The notes under the pieces: model-generated
Told to the model about the DNA's origin: nothing
What the model saw: only the letters and a program-made list of their open reading frames with translations
Databases searched by the model: none
Translations under genes and position numbers: made by a program
In this document: piece after piece, positions 54,803 to 63,278 of the stretch
How the letters are laid out: each line of letters begins with the position of its first letter
How positions within the stretch are numbered: the first letter of the stretch is position 1
Source of the DNA: Enterococcus sp. 4G2_DIV0659
Lineage (GTDB): Bacteria; Bacillota; Bacilli; Lactobacillales; Enterococcaceae
Assembly: GCF_002140715.2 (NCBI RefSeq)
Contig: NZ_NGLE02000001.1
Span: forward strand, 3,066,001-3,130,000
Direction: 5' to 3'
DNA: 64,000 bases

Positions 54803-55465
54803 ATGACAATATTGGATTGGATTGCAGTTATCGGTTTAGCTCTGGCAATTCTCTTTTTCCTTTTTGTTTTTCTCTTTTTTATAAGCATTATTAGAGTCAA
54901 AAAAGAACAGAAAAAAATAAGTAGAATCCGAAGTAAAAATAAACGTAAGAGGAAAATGCTTGCTAAGAAAAAACGAATTCTACAAAAAAAAGTAAATCGA
55001 GGAATATGGGGCTGTTCTTTTGGCGTAATAATGATAATTTTAGGTGGAGCTAGTTCTATGTACGCCATTTATTATCAATCAACAAATTTAGGTGAAGAAG
55101 ATAAAAAGGCGATTGTTTCTGGCTATTATAATATTAGAGATATAGAGGATCAATTGACGTTAGCGGAATCCGGTAAAGGCGAAACTGTAGAACAAAATCT
55201 GGCAAATTTGTCATTGCGTTTAGCTGGTTCAGCTTTAAATAAAGCGGATTATCGCATCAATGAGGATGGTCAACTGCGTATTAACCGTTACTACTCATCA
55301 ATGAAAGAACTTGGTCTTAATCTCTCATCTCAAGGAAATGGATTTTATAAAGATCCTTTATTGTTAGAAGAGTTTAGAGCAGATATTGAAAAAGTGAAAA
55401 AAAATGAAAAAGCAGTTTTTGATCAATTCAAGATTAATGAAAAATCATTAGCCGCAAAAAAATAA
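54803..55465 (+). CDS. Membrane protein of the WxL cluster, unknown function
   Basis: This 220-residue protein has an N-terminal helix (ILDWIAVIGLALAILFFLFVFLF region), a very basic stretch, and a second helix at about 70-93. The C-terminal extracellular domain has no family I recognise. It lies 23 bases after the DUF916 gene and 25 bases before the signal peptidase, so it is cotranscribed and probably assists surface-protein assembly. Confidence 0.65.
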   Translation: MTILDWIAVIGLALAILFFLFVFLFFISIIRVKKEQKKISRIRSKNKRKRKMLAKKKRILQKKVNRGIWGCSFGVIMIILGGASSMYAIYYQSTNLGEEDKKAIVSGYYNIRDIEDQLTLAESGKGETVEQNLANLSLRLAGSALNKADYRINEDGQLRINRYYSSMKELGLNLSSQGNGFYKDPLLLEEFRADIEKVKKNEKAVFDQFKINEKSLAAKK

Positions 55466-55490
55466 TAGTAAAACGATTAATGGAGTGGTT

Positions 55491-56219
55491 ATGTCTAAGA
55501 GAAATCATCGCTCAGATAATAAAAAAGTAAAACGACCTATAAGAAAGAATGACTCTCGCAATGCATTAAAAAAAAATAAGCAAAAAGTGCAAAAATCACG
55601 AATTCCTTCAAAAGCAAGAAATAAAAAAAGGAAAGTGATCTATCGGAAAATAAAGAAAAGACGCAGATTAAAATTAAAACGTATTAGTATTGAGATTGCG
55701 GTTGCGTTATCTGTTACGTGTCTTTTCATCTGGTTGTTATCTGTATTTTGTTTTACTTTTTCTAAAGTTGAAGGATATAGCATGTTGCCGTCGCTTTCTG
55801 AAAATGAACTCGTCTACATTAACAAGCGGGCAAAAATTACTCGTTTTAAATTAGTTTATTTCCATACACCCGATCAACCAGGGAAAATGATTCGCCGTGT
55901 GATTGGTTTGCCAGGAGAGTCAGTAGAATATAAAGAAGATAAGCTATACATCAATAATAGCGAGAAAGACGAAAAGTTTATTGACAAAGAAGAAATAAGG
56001 AAAGCCCAACAAACAGATTCTTTTTTTACGGAAAATTTTAGTATAGCAAAATTAAACAATGGTGAAACAATCATACCAAAAGATTCCTACTTAGTATTGG
56101 GAGACAATAGGCCATATTCTACTGATAGCCGCTATTATGGATTGGTGAAAAAAACAGAAATTATTGGAGTAGTCGAAATGAGAGTATTACCTTTACATTT
56201 AATGGAAAAATTCAATTGA
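55491..56219 (+). CDS. Type I signal peptidase of the WxL cluster
   Basis: This 242-residue membrane peptidase has a basic N-terminal extension of about 65 residues, a single membrane helix, the catalytic serine in GYSMLPSL and the catalytic lysine in GKMIRRVIGLPG; LGDNRPYSTDSR closes the fold. S26 enzymes remove signal peptides outside the membrane. ATG 55491 is favoured by GGAG at 55482-55485; GTG 55485 is in frame but too close. It may process the WxL proteins made beside it. Confidence 0.9.
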   Translation: MSKRNHRSDNKKVKRPIRKNDSRNALKKNKQKVQKSRIPSKARNKKRKVIYRKIKKRRRLKLKRISIEIAVALSVTCLFIWLLSVFCFTFSKVEGYSMLPSLSENELVYINKRAKITRFKLVYFHTPDQPGKMIRRVIGLPGESVEYKEDKLYINNSEKDEKFIDKEEIRKAQQTDSFFTENFSIAKLNNGETIIPKDSYLVLGDNRPYSTDSRYYGLVKKTEIIGVVEMRVLPLHLMEKFN

Positions 56220-56407
56220 TCATCTATGCTCGAGTCAATGTTCGATTTAATAAAAAGACATAGTATGTATAGAAAGAGAATCAGATACATATGTTGAGAC
56301 ATTTTTATTTTGAAAAAAATAAAAATGACCATTCTGCATATAAAAAAAAGAGCATTCAAAAAAGAATAGCTTGAACAATCTATAATAATTTGGGTAATTC
56401 TAGTTTT

Positions 56408-56426
56408 TTTAGAGGGTTTCTCTAAA
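56408..56426 (+). promoter_or_regulatory. Short hairpin before the small secreted protein
   Basis: TTTAGAG (56408-56414) pairs with CTCTAAA (56420-56426), about 30 bases before ATG 56458. It could influence translation; it is not followed by a T run. Confidence 0.35.
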
Positions 56427-56457
56427 AGTAATTCACATTATAAGGAGATGTTGTTAA

Positions 56458-56808
56458 ATGAAAAAGAAAATTTTAGTTGCCTTGTCATTAGCCTTGGGAC
56501 TATTCATCGTATTAGGTTTTGGAGGTCAAAGTGCAGAAGCTACAACTAAAGCGAAGTATTTTGAAGACCAAACTGAAGTAACATCAGTAAAAAAAGCGAA
56601 TAAAGTATTACTAAAAGGTGAAGTGACAGTTACTACGTCAAGCCCAACTACTACAAAATATGCAAAAATTTATGTACAGCACAACGGTCTAAGATATTAT
56701 GATGGTTGTTCAAAATTAATTTCATCAGAACCAGAGTATGATGCAAAAGGTGTAGCAACTGGAAATTATTTACATGTTTATAAATTCTGCGGATGTAAAA
56801 AGAACTAA
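56458..56808 (+). CDS. Small secreted cationic protein with clustered cysteines
   Basis: This 116-residue protein has a signal peptide that ends AEA (residue 29), then a mature part of about 87 residues rich in Lys and Tyr, and three cysteines near the end: CSK at about 81 and CGC at 112-114. I do not recognise it. Cysteines are rare in enterococcal secreted proteins, so a disulfide is likely. ATAAGGAG supports ATG 56458. A terminator follows; it may be a bacteriocin-like or WxL-accessory factor. Confidence 0.6.
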   Translation: MKKKILVALSLALGLFIVLGFGGQSAEATTKAKYFEDQTEVTSVKKANKVLLKGEVTVTTSSPTTTKYAKIYVQHNGLRYYDGCSKLISSEPEYDAKGVATGNYLHVYKFCGCKKN

Positions 56809-56857
56809 CTAACTAATTAATTAAACGGAGAACCTCTTTAAAAACTATTATTATATA

Positions 56858-56898
56858 TAAACTATCAAAACATGCTAAATACATGTGTTTTGATGGTT
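56858..56898 (+). terminator. Terminator of the small secreted protein gene
   Basis: AAACTATCAAAACATG pairs with CATGTGTTTTGATGGTTT, followed by T7. Confidence 0.85.
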
Positions 56899-57093
56899 TT
56901 TTTGTTTAAAAAATAGATGGATTTAGTTTCTTTTTTTATTAAAAATAATAAACATCCGTTTAGGTTAGTTGTTAGATTAGCGTAAAAAAGTATTTTTATT
57001 GAAAGGATAATCAGGTATATTAAAAGTGTACTATTTATTTCATTCTTTTATTAAAAAACGAAAAGCGATATGTTTGGAATTTAATGACTTAAC

Positions 57094-57121
57094 CCCTAAA
57101 TAAGTGAATCATTTATTAGGG
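57094..57121 (+). promoter_or_regulatory. Hairpin before integrase 2
   Basis: CCCTAAATAA (57094-57103) pairs with TTTATTAGGG (57112-57121), ending 21 bases before ATG 57143. It could be a leader structure or binding site controlling the recombinase. Confidence 0.4.
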
Positions 57122-57142
57122 ATGCACAGAAAGGAGTAGACC

Positions 57143-58255
57143 ATGGTAAAAAAAGGTGAGAATATTTACAAACGTAAAGATGGTCGATGGGAAGGTAGGT
57201 ATATCAAAAATAGAGATAATGAAGGAAAAATCATTTATGGTTATATTTATGGAAAACGGTATTTAGAGGTAAAATCGAAACTGACATTTTTGAAAGCAAA
57301 GTATGTTGAATCCAGACCAACCAGCGCATTTAATGGCAATTTTAAAGAATGGACTCTTCATTGGCTGTATAACTATAAAAAAAATACAGTCAAACCCTCT
57401 ACGTTTTTTAATTATAGATGGTTAATAAACAAGTATATTTTGCCTTATATGGGGGAAAAAAATATCACTCATCTTACTGTTGAGTATATAAGAACATACG
57501 CTGATTCATTAGAAGAAACGGGCTTATCATATGGCACGATCAGCAATATCGTTGTTATCTTGAAAAAAATATTAGAAGAGGCAGTAACGCAGAACATTAT
57601 CACTTCTAATCCTTGCAATTATATTCAACGAATCAATCGGAAACACCAAACACGCAAATTAACTTTGACGATGAATGAGCAAAAACAATTAGAACAGTTT
57701 GCTTTTCAAGAAAATGGATGTTCGGCAATAATATTAGCGTTGTATTCAGGTCTTCGTATTGGAGAAATAAGCGGACTTAAATGGTCAGATATTGACTTTG
57801 AGAAAGAGACGATTTCTGTAAACAGGACTATTTACAGAATATACAGTCAAAAAAGTAGCGAGCATAAAACAGAAGTCTTTATTGGTGCACCTAAAACAGA
57901 TCAATCTTATCGGGTTGTACCCATCGCTCAAAATTTAAAACAATATCTATTAAGGACAAAAAGTGTTTCAACATCGGGTTATGTCGTTTCGTGTAAAAAT
58001 AAATTAGCTGAACCTAGAGTAATCAGATATCGTTTTAAAAAAGTCGTGCAACTATCAGGAATAAGAAATATCAGTTTTCACTCGTTACGTCACACCTTTG
58101 CCACTAGGTGTTTGGAAAAGGGAGTGGATATATCCAGTATTAGTAAGTTATTAGGACACACTTCCACGAAGATGACGTTAGACACATATACTGATTCAAT
58201 GTTAGAAAGTCGACAAAAAGCGATCTCCAAAATTGATCAATTGATGACGAAATAA
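57143..58255 (+). CDS. Tyrosine recombinase (integrase 2)
   Basis: This 370-residue protein has the same domain order as integrase 1: arm-binding N-terminus (ENIYKRKDGRWEGRYIK), core-binding domain, then Arg in SGLRIGEISG, HSLRHTFATR, KLLGH and Tyr in LDTYTDS. The shared N-terminus and C-terminus suggest a duplication that now brackets the WxL cluster in direct orientation. AAAGGAG supports ATG 57143. The segment between the two recombinases is about 10 kb. Confidence 0.9.
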   Translation: MVKKGENIYKRKDGRWEGRYIKNRDNEGKIIYGYIYGKRYLEVKSKLTFLKAKYVESRPTSAFNGNFKEWTLHWLYNYKKNTVKPSTFFNYRWLINKYILPYMGEKNITHLTVEYIRTYADSLEETGLSYGTISNIVVILKKILEEAVTQNIITSNPCNYIQRINRKHQTRKLTLTMNEQKQLEQFAFQENGCSAIILALYSGLRIGEISGLKWSDIDFEKETISVNRTIYRIYSQKSSEHKTEVFIGAPKTDQSYRVVPIAQNLKQYLLRTKSVSTSGYVVSCKNKLAEPRVIRYRFKKVVQLSGIRNISFHSLRHTFATRCLEKGVDISSISKLLGHTSTKMTLDTYTDSMLESRQKAISKIDQLMTK

Positions 58256-58565
58256 TAACGAATCAAAAGTTGGGTATGATAGTATACAAATTAAGAGACA
58301 ACTAAAAAAGAAGTCAAACATTTTATCGCTTGGCCGTTTGAATAAATTATGTAGGTAAATAGAAGATTACTTAAAGACATTGAATGTTGCCAGCTAAAAG
58401 AAAGGGATAAGCCACATGATAAAAAAAGTGATTGCTCGAAGTAACTACTTGATACAGTTATAAAATGATAGAGGCTGTATTGAGTAAACACTTTCCTATC
58501 AACATTTAACATAACTGTATCGTACTTGCAAGAAAGCTTGACTAAAATGTAAGGGAGAAGTAGTT
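58256..58565 (+). other. Intergenic region after integrase 2
   Basis: About 310 bases with no convincing gene on either strand; the minus-strand frame 58291-58512 has no ribosome binding site. A GTATAC-containing stretch (near 58280) and AACTGTATCG near 58514-58523 might be promoter or attachment sequence. Only the AGGGAGAAG ribosome binding site before 58566 is clear. Confidence 0.4.
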
Positions 58566-59324
58566 ATGGACAAAGAGTTATTAAGAAGATATTGGCAGAC
58601 AATTGAGCAAAAAAGATTTATAGGGTGGGACTTTTCCTACATGAAAGATAGGTGGGATATAGAGCCTTTACCGTGGGAGTATTCAAAAATTGTTCGTGAC
58701 TACCTATCAAGAGAAATGAATTTATTAGATATGGGTACAGGTGGGGGAGAATTATTACAAACATTTGAACATCCTTATGAGCGAACGACTGTGACAGAAG
58801 GTTGGTTACCCAATTTTAAATTATTGAAAGAAAGACTTGAACCAAAAGGTGTTAATGTAACTTTTGTTAATGAGAGTGATCAATTAAGTCTTTCAAGTGA
58901 GTCTTTTGATATTGCTATAAATAGTCATGCCTCCTATGATCCAAAAGAAGTACGTAGAGTCTTGAAAAATCAAGGAGTATTTATTACTCAACAAGTTGGT
59001 GATCAAAATGGTCGTATTCTTGCAGAGCAGTTAATTCCTAATGTACGATCCAAATATACTGAGTGGTCACTAAAAAATGCTCAGCAAGCCTTGATAGAGG
59101 AATCATTTGATATTCTTTTTGCCAAGGAGTATTTTCCCTATCAGCATTTTTTTGATATGGAAGGTCTAATTTATTATGTGAAAAGAATTCCATGGGAGTA
59201 TCCTGATTTTCAGGTACATACTCATTTTGAACAATTGATAGATAGGCAAAATGAACTATTACAAAAAGGATATATTCACAATAATCAGCATAGATTTATG
59301 ATCGTTTGTAAGGTGAGTAAATAA
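58566..59324 (+). CDS. Class I SAM-dependent methyltransferase
   Basis: This 252-residue protein has LLDMGTGGGELL (motif I, about residues 53-64), the acidic end of strand 2 at VTEG, FDIAINSHASYDPKEV (post-II) and VFITQQVG (post-III). It lacks a specificity domain, so the substrate cannot be named. GGGAGAAG precedes ATG 58566. Monocistronic, ended by a hairpin of element copy D. Confidence 0.85.
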   Translation: MDKELLRRYWQTIEQKRFIGWDFSYMKDRWDIEPLPWEYSKIVRDYLSREMNLLDMGTGGGELLQTFEHPYERTTVTEGWLPNFKLLKERLEPKGVNVTFVNESDQLSLSSESFDIAINSHASYDPKEVRRVLKNQGVFITQQVGDQNGRILAEQLIPNVRSKYTEWSLKNAQQALIEESFDILFAKEYFPYQHFFDMEGLIYYVKRIPWEYPDFQVHTHFEQLIDRQNELLQKGYIHNNQHRFMIVCKVSK

Positions 59325-59330
59325 AAAAGG

Positions 59331-59430
59331 AGTGACTGGGACATAACTCTGTTAGTCATATCTCAGTCACATGTAAACCAAATAAATGATGGGTGGTGCA
59401 AAAGCAACTTCTCCAGAAAAGCTTAGAATG
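59331..59430 (-). repeat. Structured intergenic element, copy D
   Basis: The stem GTGACTGGGA (59332-59341) / TCTCAGTCAC (59361-59370) comes first, then AAATAAATGATGGGTGGTGC and AAAAGCAACTTCT, which correspond in order to the reverse complement of copy A. It has the same orientation as copy B and terminates the methyltransferase gene from one side and uspA from the other. Confidence 0.55.
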
Positions 59431-59431
59431 T

Positions 59432-59866
59432 TTATTTTACAACTAAAACATTACATGGAGCATATTGCACAACATAGCTTGTTGTTGTACCAAGTTGATT
59501 TGCTTGAATCATGCCTTTACCTGTAGCGCCAATAATAATCAAGTCAATTGATTGGTTACTAGGAATAATAGTAGAGATCATTTCTTTAGGGTTTCCAATC
59601 TCAACAATTGGTTTTACATCATCTAGCCCTTGTTCTGTAGCGTAATAAATACTTTTAAGCAGCTCTTTTTCAATGGCTTCCTTTTCTTCCCCAAGTACTT
59701 TGGAATATGCATAAGAGCTATGGCTGATGGCGTTTTCGTCTACAACAGATAGTAGATATAAAGTAGCATTTTTTTCTTTAGCAATTTCAACGCCATGTTG
59801 TAAAGCTAATTCGGCATTTTTTGAACCATCAACTGCAACTAGAATATTTGAATAGTTATTGCTCAT
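59432..59866 (-). CDS. Universal stress protein, UspA family
   Basis: This 144-residue protein starts SNNYSNILVAVDGSKNAELA and has the ATP-binding GATGKGMIQANQLGTTTSYV near the C-terminus (G-2x-G-9x-G-S/T). Such proteins bind ATP and accumulate in stress. I prefer the ATG ending at 59864; a GTG at 59878 lies inside the AAAGG ribosome binding site. An extended -10 (TGGTATAAT, minus strand, 59897-59905) lies upstream. Confidence 0.92.
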   Translation of the reverse strand: MSNNYSNILVAVDGSKNAELALQHGVEIAKEKNATLYLLSVVDENAISHSSYAYSKVLGEEKEAIEKELLKSIYYATEQGLDDVKPIVEIGNPKEMISTIIPSNQSIDLIIIGATGKGMIQANQLGTTTSYVVQYAPCNVLVVK

Positions 59867-59990
59867 TTCAATCAGCACCTTTCTTTATCTATTTTCATTA
59901 TACCATGTTCAAAAGATAAGGTTAAACGAAGTGATGGAATAGTTAAATTATCCAAATATTGTAATGAAAACGGCTATTTTAAATGGGAAT

Positions 59991-60050
59991 AAAAATGACC
60001 TCTGATGTCTTTTTGCATCCTAAGCAAGAAGACATCAGAGGTCTCATTTT
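59991..60050 (-). terminator. Bidirectional terminator behind the M23 hydrolase gene
   Basis: AAAATGACCTCTGATGTCTT pairs with AAGACATCAGAGGTCTCATTTT. It is the main stop for the M23 hydrolase (minus strand). Confidence 0.85.
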
Positions 60051-60087
60051 ATGTGAAATGAGTCCGATAAAATCCAAATATTAAGTT

Positions 60088-61383
60088 TTATAGACCAAGA
60101 AGTGGAGCAGGATTAACGAAACCAGACCATAAACCAGTAGAGATACTAAAGTGTAAATGAACACCTGTTGAATTACCAGTAGTTCCCATACCACCTAGAT
60201 TTTGGCCAGCACTAACGCTTTGTCCCGCAGAGACACTTAAGCTACTCATATGAAGATAATAAGAATAATATCCATTATCATGTTTGATAACTACGTGATT
60301 TCCAGCCATTCCGCTATAATTCGCACTGACAACTTCTCCAGCTCTAGATGCCATAATTGGTGTTCCGCTTGAGCCGCCAAAATCGATACCATCATGGAAT
60401 GATCCTGAAATCCCTGTTGGATCTTCTCTGCCGCCAAAGCCACTCGTGACTAGCATACTTGCTACTGGTGATAACCATCCGCCAGATGATACAGGAGGTG
60501 TCGGCGCTTGTGAGTTATTGTCAGAGTTTTCAGATTGTGCTGAATCATTATTGGTGTTTGGAACAGTTTGAGATTGTTCTTTAGTGGTTGTTTGAGAAGC
60601 AGCTAATTCAGCTTCTTTTACTTGTTGTTCTTTCGCTTGTTTTTCAGCTTGAGCCTTTGCTTGGGCTTCTTTTTTCTTTTCTTCAGCCATAGCTTTTAGT
60701 TGGGCTTCTTTTTGTTTGGCAGCTTCTTCTTTTTGTTTTATGAACTTATCTTTTTCAGCAGTTTCAGTTGCTAAATGAGCAGCAATTTCATTGATTTTAA
60801 CGCTTTGTTCGAGTTTTGACTCTGCAAGCGTTGTTTCTTTTTCCTCAAGTTCTGCTGTCTTTTTTTCTAAAGCAGTTAGCGTTTTTGTTAAAGAACTTTT
60901 TAACGTTACAAGTTCTTTTTTGTCATCTTTTTGAGCAGTGAGAATTTCGTTGTTTGCTGTCACTAAGGTATTAACGGCTAAAACTTTTGAAACAGCATCA
61001 GAAAGTGATTCTGCGCTAAGTAAAACAGTCAGAACAGATTCTTGTTCGTGATTTGTTTGAGTGACTCTTGCTTGAGCTTTAAGTTGTTCACTTCTTTTTT
61101 CTATTTTTGTTTCTAGATTACTAATTTCAGTATTTAGTCGATTCATTTCTTTTTCTTGTTTCTGTTTTTCAGAAAGAACGGTTTGATATTCCTTTTCGAT
61201 TGTTGCAATTTCTTCTTCGAGTGTTGCTAAGTATTCTTTTGCATCTTTTTCAGTCTTAATGATTGCTTCTATTTTTTTCGTTTGATTATCTATTTTCTGA
61301 TCAATATTTTCTGCGACCACGTTCATAGGTGTTGCATATACTAATAAAATAAATGAAAGTGTTGCTATTAATTTTTTCTTCAA
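60088..61383 (-). CDS. M23-family peptidoglycan endopeptidase with coiled-coil domain
   Basis: This 431-residue secreted protein has a signal peptide ending VVA (about residue 24), a long PcsB-like coiled coil (about 27-215), an Ala/Lys/Glu-rich linker (216-260) and a C-terminal LytM/M23 domain. Zinc ligands are visible: HDGIDFGG (H and D) near residue 330 and HLHFS near 409, with the catalytic H in the YLHMSS region. It cuts peptide cross-bridges; the coiled coil resembles those controlled by FtsEX in streptococci. A promoter with extended -10 TGGTATACT on the minus strand lies near 61464. Confidence 0.9.
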   Translation of the reverse strand: MKKKLIATLSFILLVYATPMNVVAENIDQKIDNQTKKIEAIIKTEKDAKEYLATLEEEIATIEKEYQTVLSEKQKQEKEMNRLNTEISNLETKIEKRSEQLKAQARVTQTNHEQESVLTVLLSAESLSDAVSKVLAVNTLVTANNEILTAQKDDKKELVTLKSSLTKTLTALEKKTAELEEKETTLAESKLEQSVKINEIAAHLATETAEKDKFIKQKEEAAKQKEAQLKAMAEEKKKEAQAKAQAEKQAKEQQVKEAELAASQTTTKEQSQTVPNTNNDSAQSENSDNNSQAPTPPVSSGGWLSPVASMLVTSGFGGREDPTGISGSFHDGIDFGGSSGTPIMASRAGEVVSANYSGMAGNHVVIKHDNGYYSYYLHMSSLSVSAGQSVSAGQNLGGMGTTGNSTGVHLHFSISTGLWSGFVNPAPLLGL

Positions 61384-61619
61384 GTGATGACCCTCGCTTT
61401 TTATGTGGTAAAAGTTAAGTTATACAATTTTTGGGTAAGTAATCTTCAATTAGACAAGGTAAAGTATACCATAGTCTTTAATGAATAGACCGATTTAACC
61501 ATACAGATTAATATAAAAGTCTAAATTTTAAAATCTAGAAATAAATCTATCATCTAACTGTAATATATGATACTTACTTTTAATAAGGTTTATGTGTATA
61601 AGAACTATCCACAACGGTT
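61384..61619 (-). other. Intergenic region between the M23 hydrolase and the XRE regulator
   Basis: About 235 bases, AT-rich. It contains the promoter of the M23 gene (minus strand, TATACT within 61463-61471) and, near 61600, a stretch that may end the XRE transcript. No gene is visible. Confidence 0.5.
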
Positions 61620-62438
61620 TTAGTATAAGCGGTATTCATCATGAATTTGATCTAGTAAGCAAAGTAATTCCTTTTTTGCATATGTGTATTTTTTCTTTAT
61701 TGTTTGTTCTGACAATTGTTTGCCATGTGGCTGTTTTTTAGTTAGTTCATTGTAATTAACCACGTTTGATGCCGCTTTGGTTTTGTAGGAGATATTATCG
61801 GTCAGTATGTCAGATAAAAGAGTAAATAATTGAGATATTGCTGGGAAATTCTCAAGCGTTTCTACACATGTTAATAAATCAAATGTCAGCAATAAAATCT
61901 CTGCATTTAGTTCTTTGTTGTTTGAATTTTTTAATAATTTTTCAATTCTGGGTAAAAAATCTGCTCTGTATCGGTTGTTTTTTTCAATACTATATGTTGT
62001 TGACTCTTCAGCAATAATTGAAGTTTGGTGCTCATCAATTTCTGATTGATAGCTTGTTTCAAATAGCTCTGGAAATAGTTCCATTGCGACAGTCAAAATT
62101 TTTAAATCTTGTGAATAGGTAATTTTTTTCTTTTTCAAGGTGGTGACTAGCTGATTAAGTTGTTCTTTTTCTAAAGTCTTTTTTAGATTCGCTCCAGCTA
62201 AAAGATGTTCAACGTAGTCCTTAAAATCACCATAACGAATCCATTCAACGGTTGTATTACCGAGAATGGCTAGTTTTTCTAGACGGTCTTGGTTAGGTAA
62301 GTTGTTTCCTTTTTCCCAATTGTTTACAGTGCTAGCACTCGAATTACCCACTATTTTTGAAAAACGTGCCATCGAATAGTTGTGCAGTTTTCTAATTTCT
62401 TTGATTCGTTTGCCAGCTGCGATTAAATCAATATCCAA
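61620..62438 (-). CDS. XRE-family transcriptional regulator
   Basis: The N-terminal 65 residues form a Cro/C1-type helix-turn-helix (SMARFSKIVGNSSASTVNNWEKG, stated as about residues 22-44); the remaining 200 residues are helical with no family I recognise. It is probably a host regulator of a nearby gene. Its promoter faces the unknown gene at 62715 across about 275 bases, so the two may share control. AGGAGG precedes the start codon at 62438. Confidence 0.75.
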   Translation of the reverse strand: MDIDLIAAGKRIKEIRKLHNYSMARFSKIVGNSSASTVNNWEKGNNLPNQDRLEKLAILGNTTVEWIRYGDFKDYVEHLLAGANLKKTLEKEQLNQLVTTLKKKKITYSQDLKILTVAMELFPELFETSYQSEIDEHQTSIIAEESTTYSIEKNNRYRADFLPRIEKLLKNSNNKELNAEILLLTFDLLTCVETLENFPAISQLFTLLSDILTDNISYKTKAASNVVNYNELTKKQPHGKQLSEQTIKKKYTYAKKELLCLLDQIHDEYRLY

Positions 62439-62714
62439 ATTTATACCTCCTAAAACTCTTTCTTCTACTATATCATTTTATTAATAATAGGTGTACCGTT
62501 TTTTTTTCATTTTGTTCTTGTTTTTACTTCTGTGTAATGTTATAGTTTTTATACCGAAATATATTCAATTTCTCTGGTTTGGTTAATTGTAAATCGTACT
62601 ATAAAAGTTAATGTATACAATTTTAAAAACAATGAAAGAGGTTAATTTTTCTATCTTATTTTTTAAATTAAGTATACCATAATTTATTCATTCTTTTAAA
62701 GGAGGAACAAAAAA
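62439..62714 (+). other. Divergent promoter region
   Basis: Very AT-rich. It contains two GTATAC-type sites (62611-62616 region and 62672-62677, the second with the 12-mer AAGTATACCATA also present at 61462-61473). These could be binding sites for the XRE regulator or shared promoter elements. The ribosome binding site AAAGGAGG (62697-62705) belongs to the next gene. Confidence 0.4.
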
Positions 62715-63278
62715 ATGAGAAAAATTAGTAAAATAGAGGAACAAAAAAATCATCTGCTATATCAATTTTTAGAAAAGTTAAATAAAGAAATTCCATGTCA
62801 AGAGAGCAAGCAAAAGATAGAAGAGTGCTGTGTTCAGCAATATAAGTTATTGGTAAATATGTCTTTCAGTGCAAATATTTTATACAAAGGACTAGATTAC
62901 GCGAGTCAGTTGTATACACATATCGCTAACATTGAATATGCCCGATTATCTAAACTAATCATAAAACAAAATTTTGATAAACAACGAACAGAAGATATAC
63001 TAAAAAGGTTGAAAAAAGCGAAAAAAGAGCTACTTCTATATTCTCCAATAGCAAAAGAATCTAAAGGGATGGACATTTTTTATGGATTTACTGGTGGAAA
63101 TAGAAAAAAATATAAAGCAAATCGGAATGCAATAAGTCAAATGTATGTCGAAATAAAATTGGAATCTGAGAAAAACGTATATCGATACATTAGAGATACC
63201 TATGCAAGAAAGATTCAAAAAATAAAAGAGAAGAGGGAATATGCACGTTGGTTGATAAAGAGCTATACATGGCGTTAA
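62715..63278 (+). CDS. Unknown basic helical protein
   Basis: The 187-residue protein is rich in Lys and Tyr (YKANRNAISQMYVEIKLE, RKIQKIKEKREYARWLIKS). It has two close cysteines (EECCVQQ near residue 38) and no signal peptide or membrane helix. I do not recognise the family. A perfect ribosome binding site, AAAGGAGGAAC, supports ATG 62715. It faces the XRE regulator, suggesting a regulated pair. Confidence 0.5.
   Translation: MRKISKIEEQKNHLLYQFLEKLNKEIPCQESKQKIEECCVQQYKLLVNMSFSANILYKGLDYASQLYTHIANIEYARLSKLIIKQNFDKQRTEDILKRLKKAKKELLLYSPIAKESKGMDIFYGFTGGNRKKYKANRNAISQMYVEIKLESEKNVYRYIRDTYARKIQKIKEKREYARWLIKSYTWR

Noticed and set aside
46895..58255. A prophage or ICE
   Set aside because: There are no phage structural, replication, conjugation or excisionase genes between the two recombinases, and no direct attachment repeats are visible.
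58291..58512. 73-residue minus-strand frame between integrase 2 and the methyltransferase
   Set aside because: No ribosome binding site and a serine/leucine/phenylalanine-rich chance composition.
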